The notes: generated from the letters alone by a model not told the origin. A stretch of 58,942 nt of DNA from Lachnospiraceae bacterium (GCA_017470735.1 JAFUYB010000074.1:1-58942); one strand, 5' to 3'; positions 9,267-18,145 are shown, numbered from the stretch's first letter. Numbers and translations: made by a program.

Positions 9267-11138
9267 ATGAAAAGAAGACTTTTGGCGCTGACCTTATCAG
9301 CAGGACTGGCGGTATCGCTTGCGGCGTGCGGCTCGCAGAACGCGGACACCGGCTCACAGACATCGGATGGGACGGAAGAGGCGATATCCGACGAGGCGGA
9401 CGGAACGGACGCGGAGCCGGTAACGGGACTGGATAAGATCGATATGGCAAAATGGCAGTACAACGCGGATGACGATGTGTATTACCAGCTCGGCATCTCG
9501 TATTGCGAAAGCCCTGCGGACACCACCTATGAGACGCTTGCGGTATTCGTTCCGGGCGGCTTTTTAAGCGCGGAAGAGAACGGCGACGGAACCTATACCT
9601 GTGAGGTCGACTCATCCGCAAAGGTCGGGGATTATACCGCCGATACGGCACCGGTTGTGATGCCGATCAATACGCCGGGATATTCGGCACAGGCGGCGCT
9701 GACGGAGTACGCGAGCTATACGGATTACACCTCGCAGGGGCTTGTCTATGCGCACGCGGGATGCAGAGGCAGAGACGCGGGCGCACCGGCGGGCGTCACC
9801 GACTTAAAGGCGGCGGTCCGGTATATCCGCTACACGGATGATGTGCTGCCGGGGGATGCGGAGCGCATTTTTACATTCGGGATGAGCGGCGGCGGAGCGC
9901 AGTCATCGCTGATGGGCATTACCGGAGACAGTGCGCTGTATGATCCATATCTATCCGCCATCGGCGCGGTAGAGGGCGTCAGTGACGCGGTGCTTGGCTC
10001 GATGTGCTGGTGCCCGATCACGAATCTGGATTCCGCGGATGAGGCTTACGAATGGATGATGGGTTCCACCCGAAGTGGACTGTCGGATGAGGAGCAGCAG
10101 ATATCCGACCGGCTTGCTGAGGCTTTTGCCGCATACATCAATTCTGCCGGAATCAAGGATCCGGATGGGAATACGCTTTCTCTGGAAGAGAGTACGGACG
10201 GGATTTATCAGGCAGGCAGTTATTATGACTATATGAAATCTGAGGTTGAAAGATCTTTAAACAACTTCCTTTCCGATACGGAATTTCCGTATGACGCGTC
10301 CGCTTCTTCCGGTGGCGGCATGGGCGGCCCCGGCGGTGGTATGGGCGGTCCTCGCGGAGAAGGCGGTCCCTCTTTTGACGGCGGCGAAATGCCCGGAGCG
10401 GATGGCGATATGGGGCAGATGCCGGACAAGAATGCCGATGCGGGTGAAGCCGCGGGAGACGGGAAAGAGGAGGTTTCCTTCGAGGATATCGATGATATTA
10501 CAAGGAACGATACCACGAGCGGGCTGGATCTGTCCGGTACCTATGAGACGGCGCAGGACTATGTGGACGCGATGAACGCGAACGGCGCATGGGTGTCGTA
10601 TGACGAGGCGACCAACACGGCAACGGTCACAAGCATCGGGGATTTTGTGGCGGCATTCAAGAACGCGTCAAAGAATTTGGGCGCTTTTGACCAGTTAGAC
10701 GGCGGACAGGGGGAGAATACGCTGTTCGGCTACGGAGATGGCAACGGCGCGCATTTTGATTCCGTTCTTGCCGGGATCTTAGACGACCTTGGAAACAGCT
10801 ATGCTGAGGATTACGCCACAGACCTCGCGAAGACAGACGCCCTTGGGAATACCGTGGATGCGCGGCTTGATATGTATTCGCCGATGTATTATCTGTTGGA
10901 AGGCTCCGACGGATATCAGTCGAGCAATGTGGCAAAATACTGGCGGATCCGTACCGGCATCGCGCAGAGCGACTGCGCCTTGTCTACGGAATTGAACCTG
11001 GCGCTGGCGTTAGAGAACTATGAAAATGTTTCGTCCGTTGATTTTGAAACGATATGGGGCGCGGGACACACCGAGGCGGAGCGCACCGGAACGAGCACGG
11101 AGAACTTTATCGCATGGGTAAATGCCTGCGTGAAGTGA
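9267..11138 (+). CDS. Tannase-like alpha/beta-hydrolase lipoprotein
   Basis: A 623-residue exported esterase resembling bacterial tannases, which split galloyl esters. Residues 1-22 form a lipoprotein signal with lipobox LAAC, so it should sit on the outer face of the membrane. KWQYNADDDVYYQLGISYC opens the mature domain. The nucleophile elbow is GMSGGG with S207; candidate acid and base are D569 (QSDCALSTE) and H601 (GAGHTEAE), giving the family's Ser-Asp-His order. A Gly/Met/Pro-rich insert (residues about 349-400, GGMGGPGGGMGG) is followed by an acidic stretch and interrupts the lid region. The frame runs open upstream, but AAAGGA before the ATG at 9267 and the signal peptide fix the start. 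Substrate could also be another phenolic or acyl ester. Confidence 0.75.
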   Translation: MKRRLLALTLSAGLAVSLAACGSQNADTGSQTSDGTEEAISDEADGTDAEPVTGLDKIDMAKWQYNADDDVYYQLGISYCESPADTTYETLAVFVPGGFLSAEENGDGTYTCEVDSSAKVGDYTADTAPVVMPINTPGYSAQAALTEYASYTDYTSQGLVYAHAGCRGRDAGAPAGVTDLKAAVRYIRYTDDVLPGDAERIFTFGMSGGGAQSSLMGITGDSALYDPYLSAIGAVEGVSDAVLGSMCWCPITNLDSADEAYEWMMGSTRSGLSDEEQQISDRLAEAFAAYINSAGIKDPDGNTLSLEESTDGIYQAGSYYDYMKSEVERSLNNFLSDTEFPYDASASSGGGMGGPGGGMGGPRGEGGPSFDGGEMPGADGDMGQMPDKNADAGEAAGDGKEEVSFEDIDDITRNDTTSGLDLSGTYETAQDYVDAMNANGAWVSYDEATNTATVTSIGDFVAAFKNASKNLGAFDQLDGGQGENTLFGYGDGNGAHFDSVLAGILDDLGNSYAEDYATDLAKTDALGNTVDARLDMYSPMYYLLEGSDGYQSSNVAKYWRIRTGIAQSDCALSTELNLALALENYENVSSVDFETIWGAGHTEAERTGTSTENFIAWVNACVK

Positions 11139-11169
11139 GGATTAACTTGCTAATGTTGTTTTTTCCATA

Positions 11170-11268
11170 TTGACTTCGCCGTACGGCTCATTATATAATG
11201 GGATCATTAAAAATAAGCCGTACGGCTAATTTTTTGCATTCGGATAATATATTTCGCCGTACGGCGAA
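11170..11268 (+). promoter_or_regulatory. hipBA promoter with three evenly spaced palindromic operators
   Basis: TTGACT (11170-11175), 18 bases, TATAAT (11194-11199). The palindrome GCCGTACGGC occurs three times: 11178-11187 (inside the promoter spacer), 11217-11226 and 11256-11265. Start-to-start spacing is exactly 39 bases each time. The third copy extends to a perfect 16-base palindrome TTCGCCGTACGGCGAA and abuts the hipB ribosome site. This is the layout expected for HipB autorepression. Confidence 0.85.
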
Positions 11269-11277
11269 GAGGCACTT

Positions 11278-11490
11278 ATGAAGATCACAAATTCAATTTC
11301 TTTTGGAGAAATGATAAAAAAGAGAAGGAAGCAGTTGGGATATACTCAAAAGTATCTTTCTGAATTTACAGGCATAAGTGTGAGTTTTCTTTCTGATTTG
11401 GAAAACGGAAAGAAAACCATAGAGCTTGACAAAGCCCTTACCGTTGCAAATCTGCTTGGCCTTGATGTTGAATTGAACGAGCGGGGATAG
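11278..11490 (+). CDS. hipB: HipB-like XRE antitoxin/repressor
   Basis: A 70-residue helix-turn-helix protein. The XRE fold fills residues about 10-65: FGEMIKKRRKQLGYTQKYLSEFTGISVSFLSDLENGKKTIELDKALTVANLLGLDV. It has no extra domain, so it should bind DNA as a dimer and neutralise the HipA kinase by complex formation. The three GCCGTACGGC palindromes immediately upstream are its likely operators. It lies five bases before hipA, the normal antitoxin-first order. The length is a little short compared with E. coli HipB (88 aa), lacking the C-terminal tail that is a degradation signal there. Confidence 0.88.
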   Translation: MKITNSISFGEMIKKRRKQLGYTQKYLSEFTGISVSFLSDLENGKKTIELDKALTVANLLGLDVELNERG

Positions 11491-11494
11491 AGAT

Positions 11495-12763
11495 ATGCAG
11501 GCACTTAAGGTATATATTGAGATAAATGGCCGGCAGAGCTTTGTCGGGACGATTCAGGGAAGCAATTCTGAGGATGCCTGTTTCCGGTATGGAAAAGAGT
11601 ATTTGTCCCGCAGGGATGCAGTCCCGATTTCCATATCACTTCCTCTTCAGAATGAACCGTTTCGTTCCGTTCAGACAAGAAATTTTTTTGAAAGCCTTTT
11701 GCCGGAAGGTTTCTCCAGAACAGCAGTTGCCAATTGGATAAAGGCGGATGAGAAGGATTATCTGACCATTTTATCTGTATTAGGGAAAGAGTGTCTGGGC
11801 GCTGTCAAAATAGTCCAAAATGAATTCACGGATGAGCCGGGATATGAGTTATTGTCAGAGGAACAGGTAAAAGAGCTTGCGGCGGAAGGGGCGACAAAAT
11901 CCACGCGGATTTTGCTGGAAACGCATTTATCATTGACCGGCGCCACGGGAAAGGTTGGGCTGTACTATGATGACGGTTCAGACAAGTGGTATTTGCCGAA
12001 AGGCGATGCTCCCAGTACCCACATTGTCAAACAAAGCCATGTGAGACTAAAGCAGATTGTTTTGAATGAGCAGCTTTGCATTCTTACAGCAAAAAATCTT
12101 GGAATAGATGTACCCGCAAGCTTTATTGTAAATAAAGGTGCCGGGGATGAAGAACTGCTTTACGCAACGAAACGGTATGACCGTATTCTTGCTAACGATA
12201 AATACATCAATGGCCTTGGCTGTCCCTACCGTCTGCATCAGGAGGATTTCGCCCAGGCGCTGGGTATTTCCGCCGGTGATAAATACGAAAAGATACCATC
12301 TATGTACATGCAAAAGATGTTTGAACTGATAAAACATCACTCGGCCAACCCGCTTGAGGACCAACGGGCACTGCTTAAGGTTATCGTATTTAATTTTCTG
12401 ATTGGAAATACGGATTGCCATATCAAAAATTTTTCACTGCTGTATGACGCGGATTTAAAAACGAAGCATCTTGCGCCGGCATATGATCTGGTGGCCACCA
12501 GGGTATATGGGACCACCTCTGAGATGTCATTCTTTATAGGCGGAGAATTGGATATTCAAAAGATAGACCGCCTGAATTTTTCCAAAGCAGCAGATGAAAT
12601 CGGAATGACAGGCAGAATGGTTCTTAACATCTTTGATGATGTGGCGCATGCATTAGGGAATGCCATGGAAGCCGCTTCTGATCAGCTGGCGAATCTGGGA
12701 TTTGAGGAGGCCGGTACTTTAAAAGCGAAGATACTGCAAACCGGAGGATACAGGAACCTATGA
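11495..12763 (+). CDS. hipA: HipA-family serine/threonine kinase toxin
   Basis: A 422-residue kinase of the HipA family, whose best-known member phosphorylates glutamyl-tRNA synthetase and induces persistence. The N-terminal coupling domain (about residues 1-110, with FFESLLPEGFSR) and the C-terminal kinase domain are both present. The catalytic loop is GNTDCHIKNFSLLYD with D307 as expected base; the Mg-binding APAYDLVAT (DFG-like) follows. Full length and intact motifs argue that it is active. The conserved ATP-site segment KVGLYYDD...WYLPKGD and HIVKQSH is also visible. It is coupled to hipB. The target in this organism cannot be inferred. Confidence 0.9.
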   Translation: MQALKVYIEINGRQSFVGTIQGSNSEDACFRYGKEYLSRRDAVPISISLPLQNEPFRSVQTRNFFESLLPEGFSRTAVANWIKADEKDYLTILSVLGKECLGAVKIVQNEFTDEPGYELLSEEQVKELAAEGATKSTRILLETHLSLTGATGKVGLYYDDGSDKWYLPKGDAPSTHIVKQSHVRLKQIVLNEQLCILTAKNLGIDVPASFIVNKGAGDEELLYATKRYDRILANDKYINGLGCPYRLHQEDFAQALGISAGDKYEKIPSMYMQKMFELIKHHSANPLEDQRALLKVIVFNFLIGNTDCHIKNFSLLYDADLKTKHLAPAYDLVATRVYGTTSEMSFFIGGELDIQKIDRLNFSKAADEIGMTGRMVLNIFDDVAHALGNAMEAASDQLANLGFEEAGTLKAKILQTGGYRNL

Positions 12764-12774
12764 AAAGAGCGGGA

Positions 12775-12966
12775 ATGAAAGATGATTTCCGAAAAGCATA
12801 TATTCATGATCATCTCGTTCAGATCCGGGAAGTCCTGCTCGACGGTGTGGAAGTCTAGGGTACCTGTATTGGGGACCGATAGATATTGTTTCTGCCGGCA
12901 CCGGCGAAATGCGCAAGCGGTACGGCTTTGTCTATATTGATCGATTTAACGATGGCAGCGGCACGG
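12775..12966 (+). pseudogene. Decayed C-terminal fragment of a GH1 beta-glucosidase (copy 1)
   Basis: The translation reads [23 protein letters not shown] and then hits a stop. One lost base shifts the frame, after which [35 protein letters not shown] continues. This is the C-terminal signature of family 1 6-phospho-beta-glucosidases, with no upstream catalytic part. A near-identical intact-frame copy lies at about 16494-16664. The fragment lies directly behind hipA. Confidence 0.8.
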
Positions 12967-12989
12967 AGCTTTATGACTCCTCTTTCATC

Positions 12990-13032
12990 TTGACAATTTG
13001 CATTTTATGCAATATAATAGCATAAAATGCAA
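12990..13032 (+). promoter_or_regulatory. Consensus promoter with 13-bp dyad, upstream of the oxidoreductase
   Basis: TTGACA (12990-12995), 17 bases, TATAAT (13013-13018). A perfect inverted repeat, TTGCATTTTATGC (12998-13010) and GCATAAAATGCAA (13020-13032), brackets the -10 box with a nine-base centre. A dimeric repressor bound here would shut the promoter completely. No regulator gene adjoins it. Confidence 0.8.
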
Positions 13033-13118
13033 ACGCGCATAAGAGGCAGCTGCTTGTCTCCGTTGTTGTATCTGTTTTGAAGGAAGAGTAATCAGGGATA
13101 GATGGAAGGAGGAACTGT

Positions 13119-14468
13119 ATGGATTATGATGTGATATTTTTAGGAAGCGGGCATTCCTGCAACCACGGCGGCATGGCTCTTGCGATGTCGGGGAAAAAGG
13201 TCGCCTTTGTGGAAATGGGCAAAATGGGCGGCACCTGCACGAACTACGGGTGCGACGCGAAGATTATGCTGGACGGCCCCTTTGAATTTCTGGAGGGGTT
13301 GAATAGGTATGAAGATCTTTGCGTGGACAGTGATGTGAAGATCGACTGGACACGCCTGATGGCTTATAAGAAACAGTCGATCGGAATGTTTGATCCGCTT
13401 CTCGAAAAGATATTTACGGATATGGGAATCACCGTCATCCGCGGCAGGGGAAAGCTTGCCGACGCCCATACGGTCGATGTGGATGGCAAAAAGATCACTG
13501 CGGAATACATCGTGATCGGAACGGGCGCGCGAAACGCGCAGCTGGACATTCCGGGTAAAGAATATACCCACGGCAGCAGCCATTTCCTCGATCTGGATGT
13601 GATGCCGGAGCATATGGTCTGCATTGGCGCAGGGATCATTTCCATGGAATTTGCGTCTATGGCATTGATGCTTGGCAAGAAGGTCACCTTTGTGGAGTTT
13701 GCCCCGAGAGCCCTCACTGCTTACCCTGAAGAGTATGTCAGCAAACTGGTGGCGAGAATGGAAGGCATGGGAGCGGATTTCCACTTCGGAGAGGCAGTAT
13801 CCTCCGTTGAAAAAGATGGGGATTCTTACACCGTCAAGACGAACAGCGGTCTAACGGTGGACGGCGACTATGTGCTGGATGCCACCGGCAGGATCGCAAA
13901 TGTGGAAGACCTGGGCTTGGAAGCGCTCGGCATCGAAGCAAGCCGCAGGGGAATAAAGGTAGATGACCATCTCCGTACATCCGTGGCAAATATTTATGCC
14001 AGCGGTGATGTGATCGACAAGACGATCCCGAAGCTTACGCCGACGGCGGAATTTGAATCGAATTATATCGCAGCGCAGATCCTCGGGCTGTCTGATGCCC
14101 CGATCGTTTATCCGCCGGTGCCGAATCTGGTGTTCACGCTTCCGAGAATCGGGCAGGTCGGCGTAACGATTGACGAGGCGAGAGCAGATGAAGAAAATTA
14201 CAAAGTGGTCAATATTCCTTATGGTCCCCAGAATGACTGGGTGAATAACCACGAAACGGATGCGGATATCACCTTTGTCTTTGACAAAGAAGGCTATCTG
14301 TGCGGGGCTGCGATCTATGGAAGCGAAGCCGGGACTTGGCTGGATTACCTGACATTGATCATCGACAAGAAGATGACGGCGACGGATCTTCGCGGCATGA
14401 TCATGTCCTTCCCGACGCAGACTTATATGCTCTGGTCGCTTCTGGCTCCGAACCTGAAGCAGTTCTAA
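13119..14468 (+). CDS. Class I pyridine nucleotide-disulfide oxidoreductase (dihydrolipoamide dehydrogenase-like)
   Basis: A 449-residue flavoprotein. FAD-binding N-terminus MDYDVIFLGSGHSCNHGGMALA; redox-active pair C40 and C45 in GGTCTNYGC, matching the CxxxxC disulfide of lipoamide dehydrogenase, glutathione reductase and mercuric reductase; NAD(P) domain at about 165-200 (CIGAGIISMEFAS); second FAD motif IYASGDV. The C-terminal dimer domain is complete in length, but the usual HPTxxE active-site motif reads SFPTQTY, so the catalytic His is Phe. The substrate is therefore probably not lipoamide or glutathione by the standard mechanism. GGAAGGAGG precedes the ATG. It is monocistronic, between a dyad-controlled promoter and a strong terminator. 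Confidence 0.85.
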   Translation: MDYDVIFLGSGHSCNHGGMALAMSGKKVAFVEMGKMGGTCTNYGCDAKIMLDGPFEFLEGLNRYEDLCVDSDVKIDWTRLMAYKKQSIGMFDPLLEKIFTDMGITVIRGRGKLADAHTVDVDGKKITAEYIVIGTGARNAQLDIPGKEYTHGSSHFLDLDVMPEHMVCIGAGIISMEFASMALMLGKKVTFVEFAPRALTAYPEEYVSKLVARMEGMGADFHFGEAVSSVEKDGDSYTVKTNSGLTVDGDYVLDATGRIANVEDLGLEALGIEASRRGIKVDDHLRTSVANIYASGDVIDKTIPKLTPTAEFESNYIAAQILGLSDAPIVYPPVPNLVFTLPRIGQVGVTIDEARADEENYKVVNIPYGPQNDWVNNHETDADITFVFDKEGYLCGAAIYGSEAGTWLDYLTLIIDKKMTATDLRGMIMSFPTQTYMLWSLLAPNLKQF

Positions 14469-14531
14469 TATAAATAAGGTGAAATTATGTCAAAGACAGG
14501 ACTTTGGCGAATAGAGCTTAATAGATTTACG

Positions 14532-14561
14532 AAAACGGATGACAAAGGCCATCCGTTTTTT
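14532..14561 (+). terminator. Rho-independent terminator of the oxidoreductase gene
   Basis: AAAACGGATG (14532-14541) pairs with CATCCGTTTT (14550-14559), loop ACAAAGGC, running into a six-T tract. It lies 64 bases after the stop codon. Confidence 0.85.
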
Positions 14562-14602
14562 GTATAATCAAGAGGAGCGATCGGAATGGGAGGGAGCGGG
14601 AT

Positions 14603-16330
14603 ATGAAGAAGATTGGGATAGGGTATGAAAATTACAAAAGATTCATAGATGAAAACCTGTACTATGTCGACAAGACCCTGCTGATCAGGGATTTAGTGGA
14701 AAAAGGCGGGGAGGTGACGCTTTTTACCCGCCCCAGGCGTTTCGGCAAGACCCTTGCGCTTTCCATGCTGCGGACATTTTTCGAAAAGGAATATGACAGC
14801 GGGGGAAACATCGTGGACAACCGCAGGTATTTTGAAGGGAAGAAGATCATGGACGCCCCGGAGGAGATCCTTTCCATGATGGGGCGCTACCCTGTCATCA
14901 AGCTGTCTTTGAAGTCGGCGAAGCAGCCAAGTTTCAGATCGGCGGCATTGCGACTGCGGGATGAGATTGCCTCTGAGTTCAATCGGCATATATATCTTGC
15001 AGATTCAGAAAAGCTGACAGATGATGAAATACAGATTTTTAAAAGCTTGTCTCTGAGAGCAAAATGGGATGATTTGAACAGTGATGAAGATTACAAGAAA
15101 GAGATAGACCGTTATTCGACCGCATTAATAACATTATCTGAATGTCTGAAAAAGCATCATGGCGAAAATGTCATCGTCCTCATCGACGAATACGATGTGC
15201 CGCTTGAGAATGCGTATTACGAGGGCTTTTATAAGGAGATGGTCGGCTTTATCCGCTCGCTCTTTGAGTCGGTATTAAAGACGAACGACGCGCTGCAGTT
15301 CGGGGTGGTCACGGGGTGCCTGCGGATCAGTAAGGAGAGCATATTTACCGGGCTTAACCATTTGGAAATCAGTTCGGTATACAACAGCACCTTTGAAGAA
15401 GGATTTGGTTTTACGCAGGATGAAACCGGGCAGATGCTTAAGGATTATGGAATTGAAAACAGGATTTCTGAAGCGAAAGAGTGGTATGACGGCTATCTTT
15501 TTGGGGAGACAGAAATATACAATCCCTGGAGTGTTATCAAATATGTCAAGAGCATCGCAATCGACCATGTGAAATTCCCGATGCCGTATTGGGCGAATAC
15601 TTCGTCGAATACTATCATAAAAGACCTGGTGTGGAATGCGGACGAGGAGATGAAAAGGCAGCTTGATGTGCTGATCAGCGGCGGAACGATAGAAAAAGAG
15701 ATACACGAGGACATCACTTACGACGATATTCATGAGTCGGAGGACAATCTGTGGAATTTCCTGTTCTTTACCGGGTATATGAGAAAAGAATCGGAAAGAA
15801 GGGAAGAGAATAAGATTTTTGTTACCATGCGTATTCCCAACCGGGAGATAGCGAGCATATATGATAACCAGATAAGCGCATGGTTTAAAAAGCGGGTAAA
15901 GGAAACCAGCAAGGGAGAGTTAAACAGAGCGGTGCTGGAGGGGGATACGGATGGCATTGCGAAATATGTCACCGGGCTTCTGAAAAAAAGTATCAGCGTT
16001 TTTGACAGCGGAGAATCGTTTTATCACGGTTTTTTCCTGTCGCTGCTTTATGAAGTGCCCGACTACGCTCCGAGATCTAACAGAGAACAAGGAGACGGCA
16101 GGCCGGATATCGTGCTGTATCCTGAGAATCCACGTGATCCCGCGATCATTTTTGAGATCAAAGTCCGAAAGAAATTCTCTGAGATGGAAGACGGGCTGAA
16201 GGAAGCCTATGACCAGATCACAGACAGGAAATACGAGGAAGGCGTGCTGGATGACGGTTATCTTGGCGTGAAGTCCTATGGCATCTGCTTCTGCAGAAAG
16301 AGCTGCATCGTGGGGGCGCTTCCCGGATGA
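14603..16330 (+). CDS. AAA-ATPase-like / PD-(D/E)XK nuclease family protein
   Basis: A 575-residue protein of the abundant gut-Firmicutes family pairing an AAA-ATPase-like N-terminal domain (PF09820 type) with a C-terminal PD-(D/E)XK nuclease-like domain (PF08011 type). Visible: YYVDKTLLIRDLVEKG, P-loop-like RPRRFGKTLALSML, Walker B-like VIVLIDEYDVPLE, and near the C-terminus GDGRPDIVLYPENPRDPAIIFEIKVRK, where D and E-x-K are the nuclease residues. All key residues seem present. Function is unknown; these genes are multicopy, often near mobile or defence DNA. GGAGCGGGAT precedes the ATG. It lies between two copies of the GH1 tail fragment. Confidence 0.85.
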   Translation: MKKIGIGYENYKRFIDENLYYVDKTLLIRDLVEKGGEVTLFTRPRRFGKTLALSMLRTFFEKEYDSGGNIVDNRRYFEGKKIMDAPEEILSMMGRYPVIKLSLKSAKQPSFRSAALRLRDEIASEFNRHIYLADSEKLTDDEIQIFKSLSLRAKWDDLNSDEDYKKEIDRYSTALITLSECLKKHHGENVIVLIDEYDVPLENAYYEGFYKEMVGFIRSLFESVLKTNDALQFGVVTGCLRISKESIFTGLNHLEISSVYNSTFEEGFGFTQDETGQMLKDYGIENRISEAKEWYDGYLFGETEIYNPWSVIKYVKSIAIDHVKFPMPYWANTSSNTIIKDLVWNADEEMKRQLDVLISGGTIEKEIHEDITYDDIHESEDNLWNFLFFTGYMRKESERREENKIFVTMRIPNREIASIYDNQISAWFKKRVKETSKGELNRAVLEGDTDGIAKYVTGLLKKSISVFDSGESFYHGFFLSLLYEVPDYAPRSNREQGDGRPDIVLYPENPRDPAIIFEIKVRKKFSEMEDGLKEAYDQITDRKYEEGVLDDGYLGVKSYGICFCRKSCIVGALPG

Positions 16331-16469
16331 TAAAGGAGAATGCCGTTAAGACAAAATGGTGAACTGTCCCGTAATTAGATTGCTCAAAGAAAATGAAAAC
16401 AGTTTCCTATTGCATGACCTGTCTGAGATTCACTCTGGCGGATTCTTTCAAATACGAGGTGGATTAGTA

Positions 16470-16742
<273 letters not shown>

Positions 16743-16754
16743 GAAGGTCAGCCC

Positions 16755-16809
16755 TTGACAATGGCAGGTAAATCTCTATAATAAGTATCAGTATCAGATA
16801 CAAGTACTT
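16755..16809 (+). promoter_or_regulatory. Promoter and 27-bp Rrf2-type operator for the nitroreductase operon
   Basis: TTGACA (16755-16760) and TATAAT (16777-16782), spacer 16. A nested dyad follows directly, centred on 16796: AAGTA (16783) pairs with TACTT (16805) outside, and GTATC-A-GATAC (16791-16801) inside. Its position over the transcription start and the Rrf2 gene two genes downstream suggest autoregulation. Confidence 0.75.
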
Positions 16810-16823
16810 AAAGGAGGACAGAA

Positions 16824-17639
16824 ATGACTTTTTCAGCAAAGGAAATGATAAAACAAAGAAAGAGTGTCAGAACATTTGACGGAAAAACTCTTTCCGATGA
16901 AGACCGCAAGAATCTTGAAAGCTATATCCAGGTGCTTACGAATCCTTTCGATGTACCGGTAGAGTTTCGGCTTCTTGACGCGAAAGAGCATCAGCTCTCC
17001 AGCCCCGTGATCGTTGGAGAGCATACCTATCTTGCGGCAAAAGTAAAAAGGGAAAGAAATTATGAGATCGCTTTCGGCTACAGCTTTGAAAAAGCATGTC
17101 TGTATGCGAAGTCACTGGGGATAGGGACTGTCATACTGGCAGCGTCCTTAAGCCGCAGTGCCTTTGAGGAGGCGATGAATGTGCAGGAGGATGAGGTCCT
17201 TCCGACGGCAAGCCCTGTAGGCTACCCTGCAGAGAAACGGTCTATACGGGAGAATCTGATGCGCAAGGGTATGAAATCGGATGAGAGGATCGCGTTTGGC
17301 GAATTGTTTTTTGAAGGCTCCTTTGATAAGCCGCTGACAGAAGAGGCTGCGGGTGAATATGCCCAGGCGCTGGAGATGACAAGGCTGTCACCGTCCGCCA
17401 CCAATAAACAGCCATGGCGCGCGGTCGTGGATGGAAGCAGGGTGCATTTCTATGAGCAGAAGACTTTAAAGGACAGTGCGTTAGGAGATATCCAGAAGGT
17501 AGATGTCGGTATCGCTCTTTGCCATTTTGATCTGGTGATGGAAGAAAACGGCGCCTCCGGAAGATTTCTGTTTGAAGCTCCGCAGATTAAAATGCCGGAA
17601 AATGTTTATTACATTGCGACATATGAAAGGGTCGGCTGA
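16824..17639 (+). CDS. Nitroreductase family protein, TM1586-like
   Basis: A 271-residue FMN-dependent oxidoreductase-like protein of the TM1586 nitroreductase type, in which two nitroreductase-like halves form one chain. Markers: MIKQRKSVRTFDGKTL at the N-terminus (the RRSxRxF flavin-binding motif), YAKSLGIGTVILAASL in the middle, and LSPSATNKQPWRAVVDG beginning the second half. No membrane segment. AAAGGAGG sits eight bases upstream. It overlaps the Rrf2 gene by one base (TGATG). Rrf2 regulators of this group often control redox enzymes of electrophile or nitrosative stress, which fits; the substrate is unknown. Confidence 0.85.
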   Translation: MTFSAKEMIKQRKSVRTFDGKTLSDEDRKNLESYIQVLTNPFDVPVEFRLLDAKEHQLSSPVIVGEHTYLAAKVKRERNYEIAFGYSFEKACLYAKSLGIGTVILAASLSRSAFEEAMNVQEDEVLPTASPVGYPAEKRSIRENLMRKGMKSDERIAFGELFFEGSFDKPLTEEAAGEYAQALEMTRLSPSATNKQPWRAVVDGSRVHFYEQKTLKDSALGDIQKVDVGIALCHFDLVMEENGASGRFLFEAPQIKMPENVYYIATYERVG

Positions 17640-18073
17640 TGGATACGAGATTTTCTTCCGCAATACATACGCTGATCTTAATATCAGAAGCCGAGACACC
17701 GATGACATCGGAAGAAATCGCCAAAAGCGTTGGAACAAATGCCAGTTACATCAGAAAGGTGACCAGTCTCCTGAAGAGAAAAGGAATAATAGAAAGCAGG
17801 AGAGGCGTCAGCGGATTTCAGCTTCTGATCTCTCCAAGGAAACTTCTTTTATATGATATTTATCTTGCGGTATCGGAAACGGATCAGGTTCATGTGTTTG
17901 ACCTGCATCAGAATCCAAATGATCAGTGCATAGTCGGAAAACATATCAGACCTGTACTTTTGGAAGTTTTCCGAAGCGTCGAAGAGAAGGCAGAACAGGA
18001 ATTAAAAAATACGACTCTTGCAGACTGCATTGACAGGATGCGCAATCAGGCAGAAGGGAGCGACGATAAATGA
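17639..18073 (+). CDS. Rrf2 family transcriptional regulator
   Basis: A 144-residue winged-helix repressor. Residues about 1-70 form the DNA-binding domain (RFSSAIHTLILISEAE, TSEEIAKSVGTNASYIRKVTSLLKRKGIIES). The C-terminal part keeps a single conserved cysteine in QCIVGKHI rather than the three cysteines of iron-sulfur IscR, so it belongs with the YwnA-like, thiol- or ligand-sensing branch. It starts on the last base of the nitroreductase stop codon. The 27-bp dyad over the operon promoter is its likely binding site. The stop overlaps the start of a broken alcohol dehydrogenase gene. Confidence 0.88.
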   Translation: MDTRFSSAIHTLILISEAETPMTSEEIAKSVGTNASYIRKVTSLLKRKGIIESRRGVSGFQLLISPRKLLLYDIYLAVSETDQVHVFDLHQNPNDQCIVGKHIRPVLLEVFRSVEEKAEQELKNTTLADCIDRMRNQAEGSDDK

Positions 18074-18111
18074 AAGCGGCAATTTTAAATGGATACAATA
18101 AAAACGGATGA
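18070..18111 (+). pseudogene. N-terminal scrap of an NADP-dependent alcohol dehydrogenase
   Basis: The ATG overlaps the Rrf2 stop (ATGA) and the frame reads MKAAILNGYNKNG before a stop. This is the characteristic start of zinc-type or quinone-reductase-type alcohol dehydrogenases. Only 13 residues remain, so a third gene of this operon appears to have been deleted. Confidence 0.55.
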
Positions 18112-18145
18112 TGTTCAAAATGGCGGGCGGCAAATATGGCTTGCG

